Assembly: GCF_007748095.1 (NCBI RefSeq)
Contig: NZ_CP036287.1
Span: forward strand, 372,001 to 436,000
Direction of reading: 5' to 3'
DNA length: 64,000 bases
Source of the DNA: Engelhardtia mirabilis
GTDB taxonomy: Bacteria > Planctomycetota > UBA1135 > GCA-002686595
Part shown: in pieces, positions 51,597-59,965 of the stretch
Layout of the letters: each line of letters begins with the position of its first letter
How positions within the stretch are numbered: the stretch's first letter is position 1
Translations under genes and position numbers: made by a program
The notes under the pieces: generated by a model
Told to the model about the DNA's origin: nothing
The model's input: only the letters and a program-made list of their open reading frames with translations
Databases searched by the model: none

Positions 51597-52804
51597 GGGC
51601 GGGGACCGGGAGGCGAGTCGAGGTCGAGCACGCGAGTCACCGCGCGGGCGATCATGGCCTCCTCGTCGGTGCGGATGACCCTGACCGTCACGCGGCTGTC
51701 AGCCGACGAGATCACGGCCGCGTTCGCCGCGTTGCGTTGCGGATCGAGCTCGAGACCCAGGAAGCCGAGCCCCTGGCAAGCGCGCTCGCGCACGGCTGGC
51801 GCGTGCTCGCCGATCCCTCCGGCGAACACGAGGGTGTCGAGTCCGCCCAACGCGGCGGTGAGGGAGCCGATGCGCTTCTTGGCCTGGTAGCAGAAGTTCG
51901 CGACGGCCTCGGCGGCCCGCTGATCGGTGGCTTCCAGCTCGAGGAGCTCGCGCATGTCGGAGCTCGTCTCGGACAGACCGAGGAGGCCCGATTCCCGCTG
52001 CACGAGCTGTTGGAAGCCCTCGATCGAGCGGTCCTCGATCCGCGCGAGGTAGGCGACGAGTCCGGGGTCCAGGTCACCGGAGCGCGTCGCGCCGGGCAGG
52101 CCGGAAGCGGGCGTGAACCCCATGCTGGTGTCGATGCTGCGACCGGATAGAACGGCCGCCATGCTCGCGCCGCTGCCGAGGTGGGCCAGGACCACGCGAC
52201 CGCTGGTGGCCGCGTGGTCGCCCAGTCGCCGCAGCTCCTGCATGAGGTAGGCGTAGGAGAGGCCGTGGAAGCCGTAGCGCTGGACTCCGAGCGCCTGGTA
52301 GCGCCGGGGAATCGGGAGGACGCGCGCGACGCGGGGCATCTCGGCGTGGAACTCGGTGTCGAAACAGACGACCTGCGGCAGGTCGGGTCGCCGCGCCGCG
52401 ATCTCGTGGAGCAGGCTCAGTTCGAGGGGCAGGTGCTCCGGGTCCTCGGGCGCCTCGCGCTGGATCTCCGCCAGCAGATCGTCGGTTGCCCGTTGCGCCT
52501 CGCAGTGCGACATGCCGTGCACCAAGCGGTGCCCCACGGCCTGCACCGAGTCGAATGAGGCCTGCTGCTCCAGCCAGTCGATCAAGACCGCCGACGCGCT
52601 CTCGCGGACGAAGGGAGCTTCGATCTGACCTTGGGGCGGATCACTGGCCGGGTCCGTGTAGCTCAGCATCGCCCGACCTGCACCGTCCCAGGCGATCTGG
52701 CCGTAGAGCAGGCGCTGCAGCGGTGCGCCGATCTGGAACAGCGCGAACTTGATGCTCGACGAGCCGCCATTGATCGTCAGGAGCGTGGGGGCGTGGTCGC
52801 TCAT
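51593..52804 (-). CDS. ackA: Acetate kinase
   Basis: A 403-residue acetate kinase making ATP from acetyl phosphate. Motifs: TINGGSSSIKFALF at the N-terminus, VGHRLVHGM, CFDTEFHAEMPRVARVLPIP, QRYGFHGLSYAYLM and VVLAHLGSGASMAAVLSGR (nucleotide binding), plus the ATPase-fold end with VFAGGIGEHAPAVRE. Start ATG 52804 begins exactly at the conserved N-terminal strand. It is the first well-recognised gene of the operon with xfp and the N-ATPase. Confidence 0.97.
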   Translation of the reverse strand: MSDHAPTLLTINGGSSSIKFALFQIGAPLQRLLYGQIAWDGAGRAMLSYTDPASDPPQGQIEAPFVRESASAVLIDWLEQQASFDSVQAVGHRLVHGMSHCEAQRATDDLLAEIQREAPEDPEHLPLELSLLHEIAARRPDLPQVVCFDTEFHAEMPRVARVLPIPRRYQALGVQRYGFHGLSYAYLMQELRRLGDHAATSGRVVLAHLGSGASMAAVLSGRSIDTSMGFTPASGLPGATRSGDLDPGLVAYLARIEDRSIEGFQQLVQRESGLLGLSETSSDMRELLELEATDQRAAEAVANFCYQAKKRIGSLTAALGGLDTLVFAGGIGEHAPAVRERACQGLGFLGLELDPQRNAANAAVISSADSRVTVRVIRTDEEAMIARAVTRVLDLDSPPGPRP

Positions 52805-53571
52805 GGCCGCGATCCGGGGTCGGGCGGTTCGAAGGTCGCGGGGCTCGCCCGCGTGAAGGGGCAGCCTGTGTGGAGCACCCCGCGGATCCCGACGTGCGCG
52901 ATGGTCTCCAGGCGCTTCGGCGCGCTCTCGATCTTCAGCACCTGATCCGTCGGCACCTGGACGAGGGCGCATGGGGGTGTCGTGCCTACCCACTCGCACT
53001 TGCCGTGGGTCCACCCCGGGCGGAGCTGCAGTTCGCCGAGACCCAGGATCAGATCGGCGATGGGCGCGGCCGGGGGCACAACGGCCTCGACGACGACGGC
53101 TCGCGCGGCTTCCGAAGCGCACATGAACGCTCGAGATGGGTCGCGCGCCTGGGCGGCAGACACCGGAACGAACAGCGCTGGAGTCGCGGCGGTCTTCGCG
53201 CTCGAGGGCGACTCGAGGGCCGTGGGCGGGTCACAGATCGCAAGCTGCGTCGCGGTGGCGCGGTCGCAAGTGTCGGGAGCCAGCGCGGACTCGAGCCCTG
53301 AAGGGGCCGAGTGTTCGGGCTCCGCGCCCGTGTTCGGTGCAGAGACGGCTGGAGCAGGTCCTCGCCGACTTCGCGCTTCACCCGAGCCTCGAAGTGCGCC
53401 ACTGCTGCGGTGTGCCGTTGCCGGTCCAAGGCTCAGCCCAAGGCTCGAGCGCCGAGTTGGCCCACGGTCAGGCGTGCGGGCGGTCCGGAGGAGAAGTGGG
53501 GGAGGTGGTTGCACGGGAGCTCGACCGGCCGGCGGCGGTCCGGGCCCTGTGCGCCTTGGATCCCGCTTCAA
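52801..53571 (-). CDS. Uncertain upstream reading frame, possible first gene of the ackA operon
   Basis: An open frame of up to 256 residues ending at TGA 52801-52803, overlapping the ackA start by ATGA like the other junctions of this operon. The last ~105 residues (from about 53124) have strongly G/C-ending codons and include LILGLGELQLRPGWTHG and VPTDQVLKIESAPKRL. The N-terminal half is Ala/Pro/Ser-rich and looks random. I recognise no family. A shorter gene starting at ATG 53124 is possible. Competing plus-strand frames exist but have no better support. Confidence 0.35.
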   Translation of the reverse strand: MKRDPRRTGPGPPPAGRAPVQPPPPLLLRTARTPDRGPTRRSSLGLSLGPATAHRSSGALRGSGEARSRRGPAPAVSAPNTGAEPEHSAPSGLESALAPDTCDRATATQLAICDPPTALESPSSAKTAATPALFVPVSAAQARDPSRAFMCASEAARAVVVEAVVPPAAPIADLILGLGELQLRPGWTHGKCEWVGTTPPCALVQVPTDQVLKIESAPKRLETIAHVGIRGVLHTGCPFTRASPATFEPPDPGSRP

Positions 53572-53889
53572 ACCGTAGTAGGTGATGAAGGGAACTCGCC
53601 GGATCCTTGCCCGAGCGTTGGAGGCGCTCAGGGCAGCAAGAGGCGGTCACGAGCGCTCCGCTGACGGCGACCTGATGTCGGCTCCTGGCGGGAACCGCCA
53701 ACAGGCACACCAGGGCATCGCCGATCGAAGCCGGTCTGGTCGCCCTGTGTCCGGGAATGCTCGCCCACGTCTATGGACGCTGGACGAGAGCCGCACAAGC
53801 GTGATCCTCCGATCCCCGCGATCATCGGCGGCGTTCGTGCGGGCGAAGGGTCGCGTGCCCGAGGTCCGAGAACCGATTCGATCAGAGAA
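53572..53889. other. Intergenic region, no gene recognised
   Basis: About 320 bp between the uncertain frame and the MOSC gene end. Overlapping short frames occur on both strands without motifs. Both flanking genes are on the minus strand, so the operon promoter for ackA could lie in this region, though none was identified. Confidence 0.4.
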
Positions 53890-54615
53890 TCAGCGCTGCA
53901 GCACGATGGCCTGTCCGACGGCCAACTGTCCGACGCGGGTAACCGTGCCATAGACGCCCGCGCAGTTCTCGTTGGCGCGAACACAGGCCTTCATCACCTG
54001 GGGCGCGGAACCCGCCCCGTCGGGGTCGAGGTTGACCATCGCGCAGCGCAGGTCGCGCAGGGTGACCGAGACGGCGGGCGCGTCGTCCGTCTCGCCGAAG
54101 CCGAGCACGCCGCCGATCCACTGATCCTCCTCGAAGGGCAGCTCGCCCGTCGTGCGCACCAGGATGTTCGGACGAAAGCGACGCACGTCCGCGCTGATGC
54201 CGGCCAGCCGTCCGATCTCCCCGACGGTGGACGCGGCGATGACCGAGATGCTCGCCTCGTCGAAGATGCCGTGCTGGAGCTGCATCATCTGCACGGGGGC
54301 CCCGTGGCGGCGCGCGATCTCCTCGGCCAGGGCGTCGCTGAACAGGGGGAGCTCTTCGCCGTCGGGGGTGCGGACGTGGGTCGGTAGGCCGTCGGGCTCG
54401 GCATCCCTTCGAACGGGGGCGAACGAGATGAGTTCGGGGAGCCTGCCCGCACTCAACCAAGGATTCCCCCCACGCTCGTCCACACGCCGAAGCGCGAGCC
54501 GCCGGTCACCCTCGATCCCATGCCAGCCCAGGCTCGCAGTGTCGAGTTGCTCCCCGCCCATGGACTTCACGGGGTAGCGGTAGAGCGCTTCGATCTGTCC
54601 GATCTGGATCGTCAT
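53890..54615 (-). CDS. MOSC-domain protein
   Basis: A 241-residue protein with the N-terminal MOSC beta-barrel (IEALYRYPVKSMGGEQLD, GDRRLALRRV) and the MOSC core (FRPNILVRTTGELPFEEDQW, CAMVNLDPD). The conserved Cys region is near KACVRANENCAGVYGTV. MOSC proteins bind molybdenum-cofactor or similar sulfur-carrying groups; this type is often linked to reductases, none of which is nearby. ATG 54615 (MTIQIGQIEALYR) is preferred over an upstream start at 54639. Confidence 0.88.
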   Translation of the reverse strand: MTIQIGQIEALYRYPVKSMGGEQLDTASLGWHGIEGDRRLALRRVDERGGNPWLSAGRLPELISFAPVRRDAEPDGLPTHVRTPDGEELPLFSDALAEEIARRHGAPVQMMQLQHGIFDEASISVIAASTVGEIGRLAGISADVRRFRPNILVRTTGELPFEEDQWIGGVLGFGETDDAPAVSVTLRDLRCAMVNLDPDGAGSAPQVMKACVRANENCAGVYGTVTRVGQLAVGQAIVLQR

Positions 54616-54723
54616 CAAGGTTCTTCGTTGGGTCCGCACACACGACAGCGCCGTCCGCCCACAGATGGACGGACGGCACTAACGATGGCTACGCCCGAAT
54701 CGAACGATTCGAGCGCGTGCCGC

Positions 54724-57336
54724 TCAGAACCCGTAGTGGATCTCGAGCCCGTTCGTCTGGGTCACGAACCCCGGCGCGGCGAGGTCGACCAGGAAGAACT
54801 GGTGCGTGAAGGTGTGTCCCGCCAGGGCGGGGGATACGTTCACCGGGATGTCGATCTGGCCCTGCCCCGGGCCGGAGCCGACAAGGCTCAGGTTGACGAC
54901 CGCGAGCAGTCCGATCGGATCCACCAGCGACGTCAAGCCGGGCAGGGGGAAGCCCGCCAGCTCGGCGCGGTCGGTGCCGACCGCGAGGGCGGCGATGGTC
55001 GCCCCCGGGCCGCGGCGCACGTGCAACGCCGCCTCGGTCGAGCCCACGCGCACCGGACCCGACGCCCCTAGTACAGGCACGGCCCCACCGCTGCCCGGGG
55101 TGCCGGCGCCGTACTGCTGGAGCTGGCCGTCGTCGGGCCCGTTGAAGCGCCTCGAGGCGATCAAGGCCGAACCGAGCCCATCCACGTCTCCGTCCTCGTC
55201 GATGTCGGCGAAGCCGTGGATGGTGTTGCTCAGGTACTCGATCGAGTCGGCGAATTGGAAGGCCGTGGGTAGACCGGGGTAGACCAGCACCGAGTGGCGT
55301 CCCCCGCTGTCGATCGCGCCCACCAGCAGATCGCCGAGGCCGTCGGCGTCGACGTCATCGAGGGCGATGTAGCGCAGGCCCCGCTGATCGAAAGCGAGGT
55401 TCACCGGCGCACCGAAACCCGAGGGCGTGCCCGGCAGCACGACCAGGCGCCCGTTGAAGGTCGAGAAGTTCTCGGCGAGCACCAGGTCGATCGCCGGGCT
55501 ACCTCCCACGTCGCCGGCCAACACCGGCAGAGCAACGCTGGCGCCCGAGAACAGCTGGGTCGTCACGAGGCTCGGCCCAGGCTGGGGATCGACGAGCCAC
55601 AGGCCGGAAGGGCTGGTGCCAGCGATCAGCAGCTCGTCCTGGCCATCGAGGTCGACATCGAGCACCTGATAGTTCGGAGAGAAGAACGCGCCCGTCGGAA
55701 TGCCTGTCACCGCCAGCGGCGTCGGGAGGCCGAAGGTGCCATCGGGGAGCTGGGCCCAGACCTCTTGGTTGACCACGAGGTCGAGGTCGCCGTCCCCATC
55801 GGCGTCGAAGGCGACGATGCGGGTCAGGTTGGACGCGCCCAGGTCGACGCCCTTCGGCAGGGCGCTGCCTTGGTCGGTGAAGCCACCGAGTCCGTCGTCG
55901 AGCATCAGGTGGGCGCTGTCGAAGGCGTTGAAGGGGAACAGGGGGCTCGGCCCGAAGACCCGCACCAGGTAGTCGAGGCTGCCGTTGCCGTCGAAGTCCC
56001 CGGCGGCGCTGATCGACGAGTAGAAGTAGTCGGCGGGCAGCGGCGGGAAGACCGACTCGTAGGTGATGTGCCCGGCGCCGTCGTTGACGCCCCAGGCCGA
56101 GCCGAGCGGCACGTCCACGTCGCCGTCACCCTCCCAATCGCGAACCGGAACCGCGGGAGCGATGCTCGGCCCGCCCGACAGCCCGCCGGGGTAGAGGGTC
56201 CCGAAGGTCCCGTCGCCGAAGATCATGTGGGCCGGCGCGCCGAAGTCGAGCAAGCCGTCCCCGTCGAAGTCGGCCACGCCCGCGCCGTTGCCGGTGAAGG
56301 GCACCGCGACCGTGTGGTTCACGGGGAAGCTGAAGCCGCCCACGTTCTCGAGTTGGTGCAACTTCACGCCGTTGATGGCGGCGATGTCGTTCGCGAACAG
56401 GTCGAGGTCCCCGTCCCCGTCCCAGTCGGCCAGGAAGCCGCGGTAGGAAACCCCGTCCTGCACGACGCTCGTGGGGTGTTCGACCAGGCCCGTGGGCGTC
56501 TGCTCGAGGGCGATGACGCGGGTCTGGTTGCCCCCCAGGTCGTCCCAGGTCAGCAGGTCGCGATCGCCATCCCCGTCGAGGTCGCCCGCGGCGAGGTTCA
56601 GGTAGCTGCCGGCAGAGTGGGCCGTCGTGATCGTGAAGCCGAAGGAGAGCAGCCCACCCGGCGCGGTGAAGAAGACGTCGAGGCGGTTCTCGGAAGCCAT
56701 GATCTGGTCGGCCAGACCGTCGCCATTCACGTCGAGGATCGCGTGGTCGTTCGCGCCGAAGCTGTAGTCGCCGGTGGCTTCGTCAAGAAGCACGGGCGTG
56801 CCACCGGACGCGTCGATCCAGCCCACCGCGTAGGTGGGGAAGGCCTGGCCACCGAAGAAGGCCAACTCGGGCTCGGGGTCGAGGTCGATATTGAGCGCTT
56901 CCAAGTTGGCGACCGAGCCGGTGGTCGCCACGAAGGTTCCGGGCCCGTAGCCGGAGGGTGTGCCGAGGTAGACCATCACCCCAGAGGGGTTCTGGAAGTC
57001 GCCGATCCCGACGGCCAAGTCCAGGCGCCCGTCACCGTCGAAGTCCGCGAAGACCTTGGGCGAGTAGACGTTGGTGGTGGGCAGGTCGAGGGAGGGTCCG
57101 GTGGTGAAACCGGCGGCTCCGTCGTTCACGGCCCAGGTTAGGTCGCCGACGAACTGACCGAGCAGATCCTCGTCGCCATCCCCGTCGAAGTCCGCGTGGT
57201 CGACGTAGAAGCCGGCAGCGAGGGCCTCGAGCCGAAGGGGAGCGTCGAAGAGGCGTTGTGCTGACGCCGGAAGGACGAGGGAGCCGAAGGCGAGGAGTGG
57301 GGCGGTGACCCGGAAGATGGGAGGGAAAACATTCAC
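54724..57336 (-). CDS. Secreted FG-GAP/VCBS-repeat protein
   Basis: An 870-residue secreted protein with a signal peptide (about 1-26, ending LVLPASAQ) and many repeats of the type DFDGDGxxD (HADFDGDGDEDLLG, FADFDGDGRLDLAV, DVDADGLGDLLVG), i.e. Ca-binding FG-GAP/VCBS blades making a beta-propeller over most of its length. The final ~110 residues begin YGAGTPGSGGAVPVLG and end in the shared SNGL-type (here TNGLEIHY) domain. Likely cell-surface, with adhesion or binding as the usual role of such propellers. The only ATG giving a signal peptide is 57336. Confidence 0.9.
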   Translation of the reverse strand: MNVFPPIFRVTAPLLAFGSLVLPASAQRLFDAPLRLEALAAGFYVDHADFDGDGDEDLLGQFVGDLTWAVNDGAAGFTTGPSLDLPTTNVYSPKVFADFDGDGRLDLAVGIGDFQNPSGVMVYLGTPSGYGPGTFVATTGSVANLEALNIDLDPEPELAFFGGQAFPTYAVGWIDASGGTPVLLDEATGDYSFGANDHAILDVNGDGLADQIMASENRLDVFFTAPGGLLSFGFTITTAHSAGSYLNLAAGDLDGDGDRDLLTWDDLGGNQTRVIALEQTPTGLVEHPTSVVQDGVSYRGFLADWDGDGDLDLFANDIAAINGVKLHQLENVGGFSFPVNHTVAVPFTGNGAGVADFDGDGLLDFGAPAHMIFGDGTFGTLYPGGLSGGPSIAPAVPVRDWEGDGDVDVPLGSAWGVNDGAGHITYESVFPPLPADYFYSSISAAGDFDGNGSLDYLVRVFGPSPLFPFNAFDSAHLMLDDGLGGFTDQGSALPKGVDLGASNLTRIVAFDADGDGDLDLVVNQEVWAQLPDGTFGLPTPLAVTGIPTGAFFSPNYQVLDVDLDGQDELLIAGTSPSGLWLVDPQPGPSLVTTQLFSGASVALPVLAGDVGGSPAIDLVLAENFSTFNGRLVVLPGTPSGFGAPVNLAFDQRGLRYIALDDVDADGLGDLLVGAIDSGGRHSVLVYPGLPTAFQFADSIEYLSNTIHGFADIDEDGDVDGLGSALIASRRFNGPDDGQLQQYGAGTPGSGGAVPVLGASGPVRVGSTEAALHVRRGPGATIAALAVGTDRAELAGFPLPGLTSLVDPIGLLAVVNLSLVGSGPGQGQIDIPVNVSPALAGHTFTHQFFLVDLAAPGFVTQTNGLEIHYGF

Positions 57337-57960
57337 GTGTGGAGTCTCCTGAAGCGGAACGAGGGAGTCGAGTCGTCACGGGGAAGCGAAGGCAAAGCTA
57401 GCACCGAAAGTGAATCTCCAGGGCACTCGCTAGAGCTTCGACAGATGGCTTACGTCCCGTGTGGCATGGGGCGGCCTCGGCTCCGACGTGGGCAGCGCCG
57501 GGATCCTGCGAGCGGGGCCGCCGTCGAACGCGATCGAGGGCCACGGCCTGCCTGCCCGCGGCGGGTACGGCTGATTCGGTCAGCGCCTCGGGAGTGGCGT
57601 CCGCCATTGGAATCCCACACGCGAGGAGGTGGCTTCAGCAGTTCGCCGTTGGGCCGGTAGGGGCCGGGAAGCGCCCACTAGGGGTGCAAGAGAGGCACGG
57701 AACCGTCGTCGGCGTGGCGTGCGACCCGAGCGGGTACCGCCAGCGGACACGATGCACCCACAGGCCGCGGATCCAGGTGAGGGCCGCGGGTCGGAAGTCC
57801 TCCCGCTCGCCCGAGCCGGCGATCCAAGTGGTCGCCCTCCAGCGATGGATGGCGCAGCTCAAATCGGCCGATCTGCAACTTCGTAGCCCTCTACTCCGAC
57901 CTCACGGAAGATTCGGCCCAGGCCTCGCTCGCGCTAGCCTGAGGCCCGCCCCCCCTCGCC
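57337..57960. other. Intergenic region, 624 bp, no gene recognised
   Basis: Divergent gap between the FG-GAP gene and cassette copy 2. Several overlapping short frames, none with motifs. A TAGCCT hexamer near 57937-57942 about 18 nt before the ATG at 57961 could be a -10 for the cassette. Confidence 0.5.
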
Positions 57961-58650
57961 ATGCCGTCGCCCCGTCCAGCCGATCGCTCGGGCCTGCTCG
58001 AGTCCGCGTTCAAGCCGAACGCCGATGCCTCGTGGATCTGGACCCTGGCCCAGCGCGAGCCGGGGCAGGTCGCGCAGCGGCTGGCCGAGCACGACTCGAT
58101 TCACCTCCAGGCGGGCACGGCCCTACGCCTGCGCGAGCGCTTCCAGATCCTCGACAGCGAGCGCGTCTTTCGCAAGGCGTGCGTGCTGGTGGCGCTGGGC
58201 GCCGCGGAGACCAGCGGCGATCCCCCGCCCGAGGAGTCGATGCGCGCCTGGTTCGAAGAGCGCATCGACGACGCGGTGCGCGACTGCCTGGACGCCGACG
58301 AGATGGCGCAGCGTGACGGTCTCCCCTGCGCCGAGGATCTGGCCCACTACGAGTTCTTCACCAAGACCTGCTTCGTCATCCCCGAGAACAGCCTCTTCGT
58401 CTCGCTCAACTTCAATCGCCTGCCCGAGGACTGCCGACGCAGCTTCTTCGCGCTGTTCATCGACCACTGCTCGGTCGCGGAGGCGCTCGAGATGGGGCTC
58501 GGGCCCGAAGACCGACTGCGCGACAACGCGCGGCGTGCCTTGGACGCAGCGGCGGGCATCGATCCCAGAGCCCCGAGCTGGCGCGACGTGCAAGACGATA
58601 CTATCGGCCCGTGGTGGGCCCAGGAGGACGCCTTCGACGGCGCACCGTAG
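57961..58650 (+). CDS. Divergent ECF-sigma-like protein, first gene of cassette copy 2
   Basis: A 229-residue paralogue of 33091-33792, conserved over its whole length. The region-4-like part reads LPEDCRRSFFALFIDHCSVA and EALEMGLGPEDRL, with a following DNARRALDAA helix; PEDCRR-SFFALF strongly recalls the LPEECREVF-type start of ECF region 4. The constant C-terminal end VQDDTIGPWWAQEDAFD is not part of known sigma factors and may be specific to this family. Cytoplasmic. It precedes the helical gene by 9 bp. Confidence 0.72.
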   Translation: MPSPRPADRSGLLESAFKPNADASWIWTLAQREPGQVAQRLAEHDSIHLQAGTALRLRERFQILDSERVFRKACVLVALGAAETSGDPPPEESMRAWFEERIDDAVRDCLDADEMAQRDGLPCAEDLAHYEFFTKTCFVIPENSLFVSLNFNRLPEDCRRSFFALFIDHCSVAEALEMGLGPEDRLRDNARRALDAAAGIDPRAPSWRDVQDDTIGPWWAQEDAFDGAP

Positions 58651-58659
58651 GCGATCGCG

Positions 58660-59574
58660 ATGACATCCCCCGAACACAGCATCAGCCCGGAACTCCGCGA
58701 GCTGCTCGGCGACATCGGCCAGCAGCGCGAGTCGGTGTTGTTCAGCTTGAGCCGAAACGATCTCCACAAGGTCGTCGATCGTCCGGACCGTGCGGGAATC
58801 GATCGCACCGTGGGGAGGTTCAGCTCGGCCGAGCGCGAGCTGCTCGACGGCTATCGGCACGAAGTAGCGCGCTTGATCACGGACCGCACGGTGGCGGCGC
58901 TCCTGGACGGCACCTTCGAATCAGCGCGGGTCTACGCCGTGCCCGGCGACCGCGCGGCGACCCTCGACCGGTCGCAAGTGGAGGCGCGCGCCGAGGCACT
59001 CTCGACCCATGCCCCCGATGAGTTGGCCCAGTGCCTGCGACGCTTCTCGTCCTCAGCCGGCGAGTCCTACACCGAGCTCCAGGCGCAAGCGGTGCGCCTC
59101 GTGCCCTCGGGGCGGAACCGGTATCACTTGGCGGACGTCCTGCTGCTGAGTGGTTTCGAGACCTCGAGTACTCGGATCCTCATGAACCTCGTGGCGGAAG
59201 CCCCGAAAACGAGGATGGGTTCGGTCGCGGCAGAGTTCGCGGCCGGAATTGCGGCCGATGCGGGAGCGACCCTCGCTGCTTGCCACCTCTACAAGACGTC
59301 GACGTCGTTCGACGCGACTAGGTCGGTTCCTTGCGTGGGTTGGTTATTCCAAGCCGTGAAGTTGAGCGACCAAGTTGAGGCCGAGAGCGCCCTATCCGTT
59401 CTTGGCGGGGTAGGCGACGCAGACGTGGACGCAGTCGGACAGCAGCTTCAGTGGCGTCGAGACGCCCGAGACCGAGGCGAGTGGAGCCCATCGGAACCGT
59501 CGCGCATTCTCAGCGACAGGCTGCGAAGGGGTGCGTCAGCGATCGCCGAGGAGGTGTTCGATGTCTTCGTCTAG
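58660..59574 (+). CDS. Helical soluble protein, second gene of cassette copy 2
   Basis: A 304-residue paralogue of 33789-34703, exactly the same length. The N-terminal ~75 residues are well conserved (ISPELRELLGDIGQQRESVL, AGIDRTVGRFSSAERELLDG); the remainder is divergent but also helical and Ala/Leu-rich, with LQAQAVRLVPSGRNRYHLAD aligning to the VKLVPTVTNR segment of copy 1. No export signal. Family unknown. Its last 14 bp overlap the start of the small secreted gene. Confidence 0.72.
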   Translation: MTSPEHSISPELRELLGDIGQQRESVLFSLSRNDLHKVVDRPDRAGIDRTVGRFSSAERELLDGYRHEVARLITDRTVAALLDGTFESARVYAVPGDRAATLDRSQVEARAEALSTHAPDELAQCLRRFSSSAGESYTELQAQAVRLVPSGRNRYHLADVLLLSGFETSSTRILMNLVAEAPKTRMGSVAAEFAAGIAADAGATLAACHLYKTSTSFDATRSVPCVGWLFQAVKLSDQVEAESALSVLGGVGDADVDAVGQQLQWRRDARDRGEWSPSEPSRILSDRLRRGASAIAEEVFDVFV

Positions 59575-59842
59575 GATCGTTGCGCTAGCGGTGCTTGGGA
59601 TCACCCTATCCATGATGGCCTCCTCTTCGGCGCAGGGAAGCGGACACACCCCCCCCCAGCAATCAATCGGCGGCCCCCATCGCGACATCGGTCAAGTGCA
59701 GCCGATTGCTCCGCCGGGCGCAGGTGGGTCTGGGGGTCGCTCTGGGTCGGGATCCGGCGCTGGGGCCGGATCTGGTTCCGGCCCCGTTCTGGTGGTGAGC
59801 AAGGTGCCGCCGATCACGCCGCCGGTTCCGCCCGGTTCTTGA
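59561..59842 (+). CDS. Small secreted Gly/Ser/Pro-rich peptide, cassette copy 2
   Basis: A 93-residue protein with a signal (MSSSRIVALAVLGITLSMMA), then GQVQPIAPPG, a (GS)-rich stretch (GSGSGAGAGSGSG) and a Pro-rich end PPITPPVPPGS. It occupies the position of the two small genes of cassette copy 1 and shares the plan signal / Gly-rich / Pro-rich but little sequence. Its stop codon lies in an 18-bp tandem repeat. Confidence 0.62.
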   Translation: MSSSRIVALAVLGITLSMMASSSAQGSGHTPPQQSIGGPHRDIGQVQPIAPPGAGGSGGRSGSGSGAGAGSGSGPVLVVSKVPPITPPVPPGS

Positions 59843-59881
59843 AGCCCGCCCGGTTCTTGAAGCCCGCCCGGTTCTTGAAGC
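59828..59881 (+). repeat. Three tandem 18-bp repeats across a stop codon
   Basis: CCGCCCGGTTCTTGAAGC occurs three times head to tail (59828-59845, 59846-59863, 59864-59881). In the frame of the small secreted gene each unit reads Pro-Pro-Gly-Ser-stop-Ser, so the natural stop is the first of three in-frame stops. Typical of slippage at the end of a Pro/Gly-rich gene. Confidence 0.9.
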
Positions 59882-59965
59882 ACCGCGCGAGCGGCTTGAG
59901 CCACAGCGCGAGCAGGCGGTCGTTCGGTCGAGGCCAAGGTCCAACACCGCGGGGATGAACGTCCG

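Noticed and set aside
55294..57141. 615-residue plus-strand frame
   Set aside because: Antisense to the FG-GAP repeats; its apparent repeats mirror the DFDGDG codons.
57635..57862. Short minus-strand frame in the gap before cassette copy 2
   Set aside because: No motif, no start signal and overlapping equally open frames on the other strand.
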